A stretch of 64,000 nucleotides of DNA from Bradyrhizobium sp. Ce-3 (GTDB taxonomy: Bacteria; Pseudomonadota; Alphaproteobacteria; Rhizobiales; Xanthobacteraceae), in the NCBI RefSeq assembly GCF_022835695.1, contig NZ_BQUV01000011.1, forward strand, positions 186,001 through 250,000. The letters run 5' to 3'. The position numbers and the translations under genes are program-made. Position 1 is the first letter of the stretch, and each line of letters begins with the position of its first letter. Positions 1-8,566 of the stretch are shown one piece after another. The notes under the pieces are model-generated. The model worked only from the letters and a program-made list of their open reading frames with translations, was not told where the DNA came from and did no database searches.

Positions 1-86
1 AATGTAACACGCTCACGAGATACGTTCTCGACAGCGCAAGCGCGATCGAGACGCACGCCGACGTAACGATGTCGGCGGAGGTGGTC

Positions 87-392
87 ATGTCGTTGAAATT
101 TGTCACGACGATCCAATCGGGGGCGCTCTGCAGCACATTCCGCGAGGAAGATACACGGTCGGCAACGTTCACGATTGCCGGCCGCCCAGCGTCTGCACAA
201 GAAACAAGTTTCCTTCGCGATCAGGTTGCAAGCAACATGCGAAGCCGACCGACCGGCGTGATTTGTTTGAATTTTCTGACCAGCCCCCAAGGCTTGGTGG
301 CACAGGTCATTCTTGACGGGGTGCGACACCCCGAAATGGACAAACCGGTGATTTGGACTTCTCCGGACCAGGGGTACGTCGCCCATCCGTAA
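87..392 (+). CDS. hypothetical protein, 101 aa
   Basis: Open frame of 101 codons. I chose the ATG at 87 over an upstream in-frame ATG at 69 because a strong Shine-Dalgarno stretch (GGAGGTGGTC) ends just before it. No domain is recognised. The protein is neutral, has a few Cys residues and has no clear signal peptide or membrane segment. It runs convergently toward the pentapeptide-repeat gene. The product is not recognised; the good ribosome-binding site is the main support, and a chance frame remains possible. Confidence 0.4.
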   Translation: MSLKFVTTIQSGALCSTFREEDTRSATFTIAGRPASAQETSFLRDQVASNMRSRPTGVICLNFLTSPQGLVAQVILDGVRHPEMDKPVIWTSPDQGYVAHP

Positions 393-462
393 GGCCCCGG
401 CTCCCGCGCATTCCAGCGCGCTGCCGTGCCTTGGCCAAGGCGCAGCGAGCAGGACGCGATCC

Positions 463-1275
463 CTAGTCTGGCCGCCGCGCCAGGTTCAGGTTCCGGGCCT
501 TGTCCAGATTGCGAGCCTCGGCCAACGCGGCCGCGGCCGGCAACACCGCCGACGCAAGGTCGGTCTCGGTGAAATCGGCGCCGGCGAGATTGGCGCCGGA
601 CAGATCGGCTCCCGCAAGATCGGCCTTGCTGAGGTTGCAGTTTGCCAGATTGGCGTTCTGCAACCGCGCGAATTCGAGATCGGCGCGCGCGAGATTGGCG
701 CCGCTCAGATCCGCATTGCGGAGATCGGCGGAATTGAGCACGCCGCGCATCAGCCCCATCGATTGGTTGCGCATATCGGCGCTCAAATCCGCGCCGGCGA
801 GCTTGGCCCCGGTCAGGCTGGCACCGGAAAGATCGGCGGTAATGCGCGCGCCGCTCAGATCGGCACCACCGAGCTTGGCGCGCTGCATCTGCGTGCCGAG
901 CAGCGATGCCTTGACGAGGGACGCCCCCGTCAGATCCGCGTCGATGAGCCAAGCCTGGTTCAACATGGCCCGATCGAAGCGTGCGGCTTTCAGATTGGCC
1001 CGGTTGAGCTTGACGAGATGAAGGTTGCCGCCGGAGAAGTCGAGGCCCGAGAGATCGAGGCGTGACAGCCGCTTTCCTTCCAAATCTACGGTCTGCCGGT
1101 CCGCTTGAGCCGCCGCCTTGATGAGCGCGTCGACCTCGGCCCGGGTCATCTCCGACGTCGTCATGTCGGGGCTGTCGAGGTCGACGCCGCGCAACATGTC
1201 CTGCGACATGGCAGCATTCGGACCAGCGAGCAGCGCCGCGATCGATACAAAAGCAAACGCGAGACGAAACCGCAT
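463..1275 (-). CDS. exported pentapeptide-repeat protein
   Basis: 270 aa. The ATG at 1275 is preceded by GGAG and opens a typical signal peptide (MRFRLAFAFVSIAALLAGP, cleavage near AMSQ), so the longer upstream reading was discarded. From about residue 75 to residue 250 nearly every fifth residue is Leu or Phe in A(D/N)LXX units such as GADLSGANLAGAD. That pattern folds as a right-handed quadrilateral beta-helix. Pentapeptide-repeat proteins act in protein binding or as structural surfaces, and catalysis is not expected. With the signal peptide, a periplasmic or secreted location is inferred. The specific role is unknown, and no partner gene adjoins it. Confidence 0.85.
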   Translation of the reverse strand: MRFRLAFAFVSIAALLAGPNAAMSQDMLRGVDLDSPDMTTSEMTRAEVDALIKAAAQADRQTVDLEGKRLSRLDLSGLDFSGGNLHLVKLNRANLKAARFDRAMLNQAWLIDADLTGASLVKASLLGTQMQRAKLGGADLSGARITADLSGASLTGAKLAGADLSADMRNQSMGLMRGVLNSADLRNADLSGANLARADLEFARLQNANLANCNLSKADLAGADLSGANLAGADFTETDLASAVLPAAAALAEARNLDKARNLNLARRPD

Positions 1276-1454
1276 CGTCGTCACTCCGCTTTTTAGGTAT
1301 CGCTTCTCACACTGCGCGCCGGCCGCGCCGTGGAGATGCACTTCCGGCGCCGGAGTATGAAACCGGATCACGATCCTGGCAATGCTCGTGACCGTTTCGT
1401 GCGAAGGAACGGCCTCGGCGGCGCGACAACGGACCGCCGCGAACCGGCGCGTTC

Positions 1455-1877
1455 TCAGCTTCGGCTCAGCAATTGCCAGGTCGACGTAGCATGCGCAATC
1501 GGCTCGCCGTCCGCGTTCGACGCCTCGGACTGCACGAAGAACGTCCTCCGGCCCCGCTTCAGGAACGTCGCCTTGCAGGTCACGCGCCCTTCGCGGACCG
1601 CGGCGAGATACTGCACCTTCATCTCGAGCGTGGTGCCGGCACCGGCGACGTGGTTGACGAGATGGCCCATCGAGATGTCGAGCGCGGTCGCCAGAACCCC
1701 GCCATGCAGCGAGCCTTGCGGGTTGAACATCGGCTTCTCGACGTCAAACGAGACGATGCATGCTTCACCCTGGTAGGCGATCTCGAGGCCGAAGAAGCGC
1801 GACAGGAAGAACGAGCCGAATTCCTGCCGCTCGTCTGCGACGGCACGGCGCATCATCTGCTCGGCGACATCTCTCAT
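1455..1877 (-). CDS. PaaI-family hotdog thioesterase
   Basis: 140 aa, the usual length for a single hotdog domain. The central motif NPQGSLHGGVLATALDISMG (residues about 53-72) is the PaaI/4HBT signature, with the HGG turn preceding the long hotdog helix. Such enzymes hydrolyse acyl- or aryl-CoA thioesters in the cytoplasm. It is the last gene of a minus-strand trio, 20 nt downstream of a CoA-transferase gene, so it probably releases CoA from an intermediate or side product of that pathway. The start at 1877 has only a weak ribosome-binding site; a GTG slightly upstream is an alternative. The substrate cannot be deduced. Confidence 0.85.
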   Translation of the reverse strand: MRDVAEQMMRRAVADERQEFGSFFLSRFFGLEIAYQGEACIVSFDVEKPMFNPQGSLHGGVLATALDISMGHLVNHVAGAGTTLEMKVQYLAAVREGRVTCKATFLKRGRRTFFVQSEASNADGEPIAHATSTWQLLSRS

Positions 1878-1897
1878 GGCGGCACTCACATGACGGC

Positions 1898-3136
1898 TCA
1901 ACTGGGCGATCGCACGAAGTTTCGTCCAAAATCTCCGAACGCGCCTTCGCGGGCGAATCTTTCCAGCCGATCGTCGGTCCAGCCGCGCCATTCCGCAAGC
2001 ACCTCGCGCGTGTGTTCGCCGAGCATCGGCGGCGGCGTGGAAGGCGCCGGCGGCTCGTCGCCGAACCGCGTCGGCCGCGCGATGAACCTGACATCCCCCG
2101 CGGCGGGATGGCGGACGGTTTGCACCATTCCGCGCTGCGTGAGCTGCGGCGTCTCGCAAACTTCGCCGACCGATTTGATCGCGCCACAGGGAATGCCCGC
2201 CGCGCCGAGCGCCTGCAGCCAGTCGGCGCGGGTCCTCCGGGCGAAGATCGGAGCGAGGATCGCAGCGAGCGCGTCCCTCCGCGCCGCGCGCTGCGGAGCG
2301 GTTTCGAAACGCGCATCGTCGCGCAGGTCGGGGCGGCCGATCACATCGCAAAAGGCCGCCCAGAACTTGTCGTTCGCGACCCCAACATTGATCCAGCCAT
2401 CACGCGCCTCGAACGGCTCGTACGGGCTGATGGTCGGATGGACATTGCCCCGGCGCCGCGGGCTTTCGCCTGTCGCAAAGTACATGCCGGCGTTGAACGT
2501 CAGCAGCGACGCCATGGCGTCGAGCATGGAGACGTCGACCCGGCCGCCCTCACCCGTCCGATTCTTCCACATCAAGGCGGCGAGCACCGACTGCGACGCG
2601 TACAGGCCGGTGACGAGATCGGCGATCGAGGTGCCGACCTTGGTCGGCGGCGCGTCCGGATCGCCGGTGATGTCCATCACGCCGGACTCGCCCTGCAGGA
2701 TCAGATCGTAGCCCGGGCGCAAGGCGTCCGCACCGGTGCGGCCGAATCCCGAGATGCTGCACAGGATGATGTCACCCTTGCGGGCCTGCAGCGCGTCGAA
2801 GCCGAGCCCCCATTTGTCGAGCGTGCCCGGACGAAAATTCTCGATCACGACGTCGGCCGCGGACGCAAGATCGAGCGCCGCGTCGCGCCCCGCCGGCGAC
2901 TTCAGGTCGATGGCGCAACTGCGCTTGTTGCGATTGACAGACAGGAAATACGCGCTCTCGCCGCCGACGAAGGGCGGCCCGTAGCGGCGGCTCTCGTCGC
3001 CTTGCCTCGGATCCTCGATCTTGACGATGTCGGCGCCGAGATCGCCGAGCTGCATCGTGGCGAAGGGACCGGAGACCACCCGGCAGAGGTCGAGGACCCT
3101 GATGCCCGACAGCGGCTCGCGATCAGACGATCGCAT
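1898..3136 (-). CDS. class III (CaiB/BaiF) CoA-transferase
   Basis: 412 aa, normal for family III CoA-transferases such as formyl-CoA transferase or CaiB. The N-terminus reads LSGIRVLDLCRVVSGPFATM, followed by LGDLGADIVKIEDPRQGDESR, both family hallmarks. The aspartate that forms the acyl-enzyme anhydride is expected near residue 170. The protein moves CoA between carboxylic acids in the cytoplasm. Its start overlaps the end of the HAD gene by 14 nt, indicating translational coupling, and a hotdog thioesterase follows. With the dehalogenase this suggests activation of a 2-hydroxy or halogenated organic acid, but the substrate is inference only. Confidence 0.9.
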   Translation of the reverse strand: MRSSDREPLSGIRVLDLCRVVSGPFATMQLGDLGADIVKIEDPRQGDESRRYGPPFVGGESAYFLSVNRNKRSCAIDLKSPAGRDAALDLASAADVVIENFRPGTLDKWGLGFDALQARKGDIILCSISGFGRTGADALRPGYDLILQGESGVMDITGDPDAPPTKVGTSIADLVTGLYASQSVLAALMWKNRTGEGGRVDVSMLDAMASLLTFNAGMYFATGESPRRRGNVHPTISPYEPFEARDGWINVGVANDKFWAAFCDVIGRPDLRDDARFETAPQRAARRDALAAILAPIFARRTRADWLQALGAAGIPCGAIKSVGEVCETPQLTQRGMVQTVRHPAAGDVRFIARPTRFGDEPPAPSTPPPMLGEHTREVLAEWRGWTDDRLERFAREGAFGDFGRNFVRSPS

Positions 3137-3824
3137 CGGCGAGGTCCTTCATCGACGGCACCAGGATATCGGGCTGGTGCGGCGTGATGCCGAACGGACG
3201 GCTGCGCCGATCGATGAAGGCGGTCCGCATGCCGGCGGACTTGGCGCCGATGCAGTCGAAGGCATGATTGGCCACGAACAGCACCTGATCAGGTTTCACG
3301 CCCATGATCTCGGCGGCTTTGGTGTAGGTCGCAACGTGCGGCTTGAACGAATTGGCCGCGGCCACCGAGATCACGCGGTCGAACGGCACCTTGTGATACT
3401 GCTTCGCGGTCTCGAGCATGTCGGGATCGCCGTTCGAGAGCACCACCAGCTTGTACCTGGCTTGCAGCCGCGCCAGCGCCTCCGGCACCTCCGGAAACGG
3501 CACCAGCTTCTCGATCTCGCCCACCAAATAGCGTACCTCATCCATCGTGTAGTCGATCTTCGCGCGGTCCATCACGTGCGCGACCGCGCGATGCCCGATC
3601 TCGCGATAGGGCGTGTGCTCGCGATGCAGCAGCGCATCGATCATCGAGTTCTCGAAATGGGTGCGGCGCCACCAGGTGACGAAGGAATTCGGATCGCCCT
3701 TCCAGCCTTTCTTCGCAAGAAACGGCGTCGCGATTTTGGTCAGGCCGCCCTGCATGTCGACCACCGTGCCGTATTGGTCGAACATGCAGATCTTCACGTC
3801 GCGCTTGATCGTCTCAAAGTTCAT
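3123..3824 (-). CDS. haloacid dehalogenase, type II (HAD superfamily)
   Basis: 233 aa, typical for L-2-haloacid dehalogenases. HAD motif I is MFDQYGTVVDM with the nucleophilic Asp (residue about 15). Motif II is VVLSNGD. The conserved Lys lies in SFKPHVATY, and motif III is VLFVANHAFDCIGAKSAG. These enzymes hydrolyse 2-haloalkanoates to hydroxy acids through an aspartyl ester. It heads an operon with a CoA-transferase and thioesterase and is transcribed divergently from a LysR gene about 97 nt away, which is the usual layout for LysR control. The actual substrate, halogenated or not, cannot be read from sequence. Confidence 0.88.
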   Translation of the reverse strand: MNFETIKRDVKICMFDQYGTVVDMQGGLTKIATPFLAKKGWKGDPNSFVTWWRRTHFENSMIDALLHREHTPYREIGHRAVAHVMDRAKIDYTMDEVRYLVGEIEKLVPFPEVPEALARLQARYKLVVLSNGDPDMLETAKQYHKVPFDRVISVAAANSFKPHVATYTKAAEIMGVKPDQVLFVANHAFDCIGAKSAGMRTAFIDRRSRPFGITPHQPDILVPSMKDLADAIV

Positions 3825-3920
3825 TGCTGCCTCCTTGGGTCAGGTCGACTGGATACTCGCCGCGTCGTCATAGATGAAATGGATTTGTGGTCTGACGTTA
3901 TTCACGATATGAATGGCGAG

Positions 3921-4823
3921 ATGAACCTTCGATCCATCGACCTCAATCTGCTCGTCGCGCTGGACGCACTGCTGACCGAGCGTCATGTCACCAAGGCGGC
4001 CGACCGCGTCGGCCTCAGTCAACCGGCCATGAGCAACGCGCTCAACCGGTTGCGCGCGATGTTCGAGGACGAGTTGCTGGTGCGGACGACGAGCGGCATG
4101 AAGCCGACGCCGCGCGCCACCGAGCTGGCGGAGCCGTTGCGCCAGGTGCTGCGCCAGGTCGAGCGCGTGATGGCGAGCGACACAGGCTTCGATCCGGGCC
4201 GGACCGAACGCAGCTTCACGATCCGGATGTCGGACATTCTCGCGTGCCTGTTGCTGCCGAGGCTCGCCGCGGCGCGGCCGCCAGAGGCGCGGATTTCCTA
4301 CAACATCATCCATCTGCCGCCTGCCCTGACGATCGATGCGCTGGAGCGGGACGAGATCGACGTCGCCGTCAGCATGGGGCTCGAGCATTCCGCATCGATC
4401 CGCTCCGAGACGCTGTTGCGCGATCGCATGGTCTGCCTGATGCGGAACGGTCACCCGATCAAGCGCGGGCGGCTGACCTTCGAACGCTTCATCGATCACG
4501 AGCACATGAAGGTCTCGATGAGCCCGACCGATCTTCGCTTCGTCGACGACGTGCTCGCCGAACGCGGTCACCGCAGACGCATCACGCTGAATGTGCCGCA
4601 TTGGCTCGTCGTACCTCATGTCTTGAAGAGCACCGACCTGCTCGCGGTGATGCCGAGGCATCTCGCCGCCGTGCTGATGGACGACGGCCTGAGGATGGAG
4701 GAGCTGCCGTTCGAGTCCGCGCCGTTCGACTGGATGTTGTACTGGCACCGCAGATACGACCAGAGCCATGCGAACGGCTGGCTCCGCGACCGGATCAGGG
4801 CGGCTTGCTCCGGCCTCAGCTAG
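3921..4823 (+). CDS. LysR-family transcriptional regulator
   Basis: 300 aa. It opens MNLRSIDLNLLVALDALLTE, and a winged helix-turn-helix (HVTKAADRVGLSQPAMSNAL, residues about 22-41) precedes the periplasmic-binding-like effector domain. The N-terminus resembles the NodD/nahR-type subgroup (LNLL..LDALL). I chose the ATG at 3921; an ATG four codons upstream (3909) is equally possible, and neither has a strong ribosome-binding site. It diverges from the HAD/CoA-transferase/thioesterase operon, so it probably activates those genes in response to a pathway acid (inference). Its 3' end overlaps the convergent MFS gene by 8 nt. Confidence 0.9.
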   Translation: MNLRSIDLNLLVALDALLTERHVTKAADRVGLSQPAMSNALNRLRAMFEDELLVRTTSGMKPTPRATELAEPLRQVLRQVERVMASDTGFDPGRTERSFTIRMSDILACLLLPRLAAARPPEARISYNIIHLPPALTIDALERDEIDVAVSMGLEHSASIRSETLLRDRMVCLMRNGHPIKRGRLTFERFIDHEHMKVSMSPTDLRFVDDVLAERGHRRRITLNVPHWLVVPHVLKSTDLLAVMPRHLAAVLMDDGLRMEELPFESAPFDWMLYWHRRYDQSHANGWLRDRIRAACSGLS

Positions 4824-6228
4824 GCGCCGATATCCGCCGGCTCCGCGCGATCGGCGACTGACGTCCTGCCTCGGCATCGGTGATGGCCGACGCGTCCTCC
4901 AATGAACGTCCCTTGGTCTCGAATCCGAACACGAGAAAGACCACGGCCTGGAAGACGAGGATGCCGGCCAGGGCCGTCAGCACGCCGGTCAACCCTTGCC
5001 AGGCGAAGATCGCGACCACGACGTACTGCACCAATGCGGTCGCGATCCGTCCCGACGTGGCGCAGATCGCGGTGCCCCGGAGCCGGTAGCGCGTCGGGAA
5101 CAGTTCGGGGACGTGCATCGCGAACCCGGTCGCCAGCATGACGTAGATCGCGGTGACGAGCAGGAATCCGACGGTTGCGAGCGCGACACCATCCGGCATG
5201 GTGGGGTAGACGATGCCGAGCACCGCTGCCGCGATCGACGAGCAGATGATCGAGAGCCTGCGCCCGAGACGGTCCGCCAGCACGAGCCCGATCAGCGATC
5301 CGACCGGACCGCCCAACGCCATCACGGTGGTGTAGCCCAGCGAGGACACCACGCTGTGGCCGCCCTTGACCATGAAGGTCGGCAGCCAGCCGATGAAGCC
5401 GTAGAGACTGAAGCCGACGACGATGTGCAGCAGGCTGCCGAGCAAGGTGCGGGCGAGATACGGCGGCTGGAACAGACGCCACACCGAGCCGGGCATTTCC
5501 TGCGCCGACGCGCTGGCGGCGACTGGAGCCAGCGGCGCCTTGCGCGCAGCCTCCGCTTCGATCGTCGCGAGAATTCTCTCGGCTTCATCGGCGCGTCCGT
5601 TGGCGGCGAGCCAGCGCGGCGATTCCGGCATCGACTTGCGCAGGACCCAGACGATCATCGCGAGAATGCCGACGAGGCCGAACATGTAACGCCAGCCAAG
5701 CGTCGGGATCACCCACAGGCCGATCATCGACGACGCGAACAGCGAGAAGTTGGTGATCACGGCGAGCAGCCCGATCCAGCGGCCACGCGACGACGCCGGC
5801 ACGAATTCCGTCAAGGTCGCATAGCCGACCACGATCTCCGCGCCGAGCCCGATGCCGATGATGAAGCGCAGGCCGATCAGCACGGTCATGCTGGGTGCGA
5901 AGGCCGCCGCGATCGACGCGAGGCCAAAGATCGCGAGGTTCATCTGGTAGGAGAAGCGGCGGCCGAAGCGGTCGCCAAGGATGCCGGAGAACCAGGCACC
6001 GATCGTCATGCCGACGAAGGTCGCTGAAACAAAGGCGGCGTTGAGCTCGAGCGTCGACCAGCCTTCCTTGAGCACCGCGCCCAGCACGCCGCCGGCCAGA
6101 TAGATATCGAACGCGTCGAGGAACATGCCGGCGCCGATCAGCGCCAGAATGCGCCAGTGGAAACCACAGACCGGCAGCCGGTCGAGGCGTGCGCCCGCGT
6201 TGATGTCGATGTCGGCGGATCGCGCCAT
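4816..6228 (-). CDS. MFS transporter, sugar/organic-acid symporter type
   Basis: 470 aa with 12 predicted hydrophobic segments. The start at 6228 is supported by GGGAGG 7 nt upstream; a longer N-terminus is unsupported. Family motifs include GDRFGRRFSYQ after TM2 and ADRLGRR between TM8 and TM9, with an RWI..ESPRWL-type central loop, characteristic of the SP/AAHS-like branch that carries sugars, aromatic acids or other carboxylates by proton symport in the inner membrane. It is convergent with the LysR gene (8 nt overlap) and may supply substrate for the adjacent acid-processing operon, although its own promoter is separate. Confidence 0.88.
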   Translation of the reverse strand: MARSADIDINAGARLDRLPVCGFHWRILALIGAGMFLDAFDIYLAGGVLGAVLKEGWSTLELNAAFVSATFVGMTIGAWFSGILGDRFGRRFSYQMNLAIFGLASIAAAFAPSMTVLIGLRFIIGIGLGAEIVVGYATLTEFVPASSRGRWIGLLAVITNFSLFASSMIGLWVIPTLGWRYMFGLVGILAMIVWVLRKSMPESPRWLAANGRADEAERILATIEAEAARKAPLAPVAASASAQEMPGSVWRLFQPPYLARTLLGSLLHIVVGFSLYGFIGWLPTFMVKGGHSVVSSLGYTTVMALGGPVGSLIGLVLADRLGRRLSIICSSIAAAVLGIVYPTMPDGVALATVGFLLVTAIYVMLATGFAMHVPELFPTRYRLRGTAICATSGRIATALVQYVVVAIFAWQGLTGVLTALAGILVFQAVVFLVFGFETKGRSLEDASAITDAEAGRQSPIARSRRISAPS

Positions 6229-6505
6229 GCCAAACCTCCCTGCCCGGCCTCGTGCGAGCCGGCTGTTCCGATCATCGATTGATGACGCGCAGGGGGTCGT
6301 CGTCCAATTCAAAACGAAAATTCGACTATTTGGCGCAGTGATGAAGCGGACGCGAGTGGCACGCTCGCGTTCCATGCTGACACCGAACTGACGTGAATCT
6401 GCCGCCGTTAACGATGCCGTTGACGCGCGCGCAAATTCACAGCGGGTTCATGTCGACGCCGTTATTCAATTCCAACGCTGGGGGAAGAAGATTGGAGTAT
6501 GTGCC

Positions 6506-7762
6506 ATGCGCCGCATCGCCGGACTGCCTCTCGCCCTGGCTCTCAGCCTCTGCTGTCTCTCTCCACCTCACGCCGCGCGCGCGCAGCTCGCCATCGGCAT
6601 CGGCATCAGCGTCGATGCAGCACCGCCGCCCTTGCCGGTCTACGAGCAGCCGCCGATCCCAGGCGACGGCTACATCTGGACTCCCGGCTATTGGGCGTGG
6701 AGCGACGATACCGGTTACTACTGGGTTCCCGGCACATGGGTGCTTCCGCCCGCGCCTGAATTGCTATGGACGCCCGGCTACTGGGGCTGGAACGACGGCG
6801 CCTACGGGTTCCACGCCGGCTATTGGGGAGCGACCGTCGGCTTCTACGGCGGCATCTCCTATGGCTTCGGCTACACCGGCACCGGCTATGAGGGCGGCTA
6901 CTGGCGCGGCGGCAGCTTCTTCTACAACCGCACCGTCAACAACATCTCGAATGTGTCAGTCACCAACGTCTACAACAAGACCGTCATCAACAACACGACC
7001 AACGTCAGCTACAACGGCGGCACCGGCGGCACCGCGGTGCGGCCGACGCCGCAGCAGCTCGCCGCCGCGAACGTGCACCATGTGGCTGCGACCGCCGAGC
7101 AGACGCGGCACGCAGAAGCAGCGATGAAGGATCCGGCGCTGACGCTCGCCAACAACCACGGTCATCCGGCAGTCGCCGCGACCGCGCACGCGGCACGGTT
7201 CAGCGGTGCGGGCGTGATCGCTGCGCACCCGGGCAAGCCGATCGCAGCGCCGCCGCCGCATCATGCGCAATCCGCAACAGGACGTGCGCCGCAGACCGGA
7301 AATGCCGTGCCGCCAGGGCACGCCCTGCCGAGCGGAAACGCTCTGCCGCCAGCGCAGACAACGACAGCAGGACACGCCCTGCCCACCGGAAACGCGCTGC
7401 CGCCGGCACACGCGTCGACAACGGGACACGCCTTGCCCGCGGGCAACGCCTTGCCGGCTGCACACGCACCGCCGACGGGACACGCTCCGCCTGTCGCCGT
7501 CAACCATCCCGCGCCGGCGCCGTACGTCGCAGCCCCAGCCGTGCATGCGCCGAGGCCGCAGATCGCACAGCACGCGCCGCCTGCGCCACGCCCGGCCGCG
7601 CATCCGCCGGCGCCGCGTGTCGCGCAAGCAGCTGTGCGTCGTGCTGCGCCGCCGCCCCGGCGTCCGCCGCCACCGCATGTGTCGCGGCCGGCACCGCGGC
7701 CCCATCCTGCGCCACGACCGCAGCATCCCGCCGCGAGGCAAGCGCCACACAGGCACGCGTGA
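6506..7762 (+). CDS. exported YXWXPGYW-repeat protein with Ala/Pro/His-rich tail
   Basis: 418 aa. A signal peptide (residues 1-26, ending AARAQ) precedes a YXWXPGYW domain with repeated GYIWTPGYWAW, TGYYWVPGTWV and LLWTPGYWGW units (residues about 50-105), then Gly/Tyr-rich and Asn-rich stretches (NNISNVSVTNVYNKT). The last roughly 200 residues are low-complexity, rich in Ala, Pro, His and Gly, with a degenerate GHALPxGNALPPA repeat. Proteins of this type are exported, and their biochemical role is not established; envelope or extracellular matrix association is inferred. GGAG precedes the ATG at 6506, and a terminator hairpin follows. Unlinked to its neighbours. Confidence 0.85.
   Translation: MRRIAGLPLALALSLCCLSPPHAARAQLAIGIGISVDAAPPPLPVYEQPPIPGDGYIWTPGYWAWSDDTGYYWVPGTWVLPPAPELLWTPGYWGWNDGAYGFHAGYWGATVGFYGGISYGFGYTGTGYEGGYWRGGSFFYNRTVNNISNVSVTNVYNKTVINNTTNVSYNGGTGGTAVRPTPQQLAAANVHHVAATAEQTRHAEAAMKDPALTLANNHGHPAVAATAHAARFSGAGVIAAHPGKPIAAPPPHHAQSATGRAPQTGNAVPPGHALPSGNALPPAQTTTAGHALPTGNALPPAHASTTGHALPAGNALPAAHAPPTGHAPPVAVNHPAPAPYVAAPAVHAPRPQIAQHAPPAPRPAAHPPAPRVAQAAVRRAAPPPRRPPPPHVSRPAPRPHPAPRPQHPAARQAPHRHA
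7290..7500 (+). repeat. degenerate in-frame tandem repeat in YXWXPGYW gene
   Basis: About 210 bp encoding iterations of GHALPxGNALPPAHA-like units of roughly 10-17 residues. Unit copies differ mainly at third codon positions, so this is an expanded low-complexity coding repeat and not a recent exact duplication. Length variation between strains is plausible. Confidence 0.65.
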
Positions 7763-7772
7763 CCGACTAGTC

Positions 7773-7801
7773 GGCGCGCCTGCAGCGGCGCGCCGGCTTT
7801 T
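7773..7801 (+). terminator. Rho-independent terminator after YXWXPGYW gene
   Basis: Perfect 8-bp stem GGCGCGCC/GGCGCGCC around a 6-nt loop, followed by GGCTTTT, starting 11 nt after the stop codon at 7762. Confidence 0.7.
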
Positions 7802-7974
7802 CCTCGAGAGCCGACCGTGTGCAACACGACACGCGTTGCAATCGTCGGTCACGGAGTTACGGGCGTGTGTCGAAAGCTGACGCCACGCCGCAGGGAGGCG
7901 GCCGCCGTCCAATGTGGATTGTCATCATTTGGCCAAGCAATGGACTTGAAGGTGGCTGTCAGCTGGCTGGCCCC

Positions 7975-8448
7975 TTATTCCCAAGCGGTCGGCGTTCCCG
8001 AACTGCCGACAATCGACCTGAGAAGGCCCTTTAGACTGACGAGTACACCTGTTGTCGGAATGGGGAGGGCGGTTCCACCGAACTTCGTCATGGTAGCCTG
8101 GACGTCTTCGGGGGTCGCGGCAACGTACTGGGTTTTGTTCGCTAACACGAATGCGGATTTGGTCCCGGATGGCGCAGCACCGGTGCCAAACCAAACGGGC
8201 CCTTTTGCAAGTCGACAATCGAACCACACCGGAGAGCCGTCAGGACTGGGTAGCTCCGCGAGCTTTGAGTTCTCTGCCCCCACAAGATCCGCCACAGCGG
8301 ATGGATCCTCGCGAGCAAATTTGAGCGTCACCCAATCAATATGCGTCTTTGCGAACGTTGCCTCGCCTTCGGTGGTTCGGCGAATTCGCACAACGCTGTC
8401 TCCGTTAATCTGAAATGAAGCGCCGTCATCGGCAGTCAGAGTAATCAT
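7975..8448 (-). CDS. hypothetical protein with possible duplicated domain
   Basis: 157 aa. The start at 8448 has a good Shine-Dalgarno (GGAGACTACCA). The N-terminus, MITLTADDGASFQINGDSVV, loosely resembles FlbD-like small beta proteins. The protein appears to contain two related halves: each has a beta-rich stretch ending in a motif of the type (E)DPSAVADLV / TPEDVQATM. Local base composition is less GC-rich than that of flanking genes, and codon choice is correspondingly less G/C-ending, which may indicate acquisition by transfer. No function is recognised. A plus-strand frame overlaps it but lacks a comparable ribosome-binding site. Confidence 0.6.
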   Translation of the reverse strand: MITLTADDGASFQINGDSVVRIRRTTEGEATFAKTHIDWVTLKFAREDPSAVADLVGAENSKLAELPSPDGSPVWFDCRLAKGPVWFGTGAAPSGTKSAFVLANKTQYVAATPEDVQATMTKFGGTALPIPTTGVLVSLKGLLRSIVGSSGTPTAWE

Positions 8449-8566
8449 TGGTAGTCTCCATGAATATTAAAAACTACAGGTCGAATGAACCATGGAGGGC
8501 AAGAAACGGCAAGGAATCTCTCGCCTAGGCATTCCTACAAAAGGAAGGCGGTTGCCATACCCGCCA

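Noticed and set aside
7817-8413. Plus-strand 198-codon frame over the 7975-8448 gene
   Set aside because: The minus-strand frame has a strong Shine-Dalgarno and protein-like composition; the plus frame has neither.
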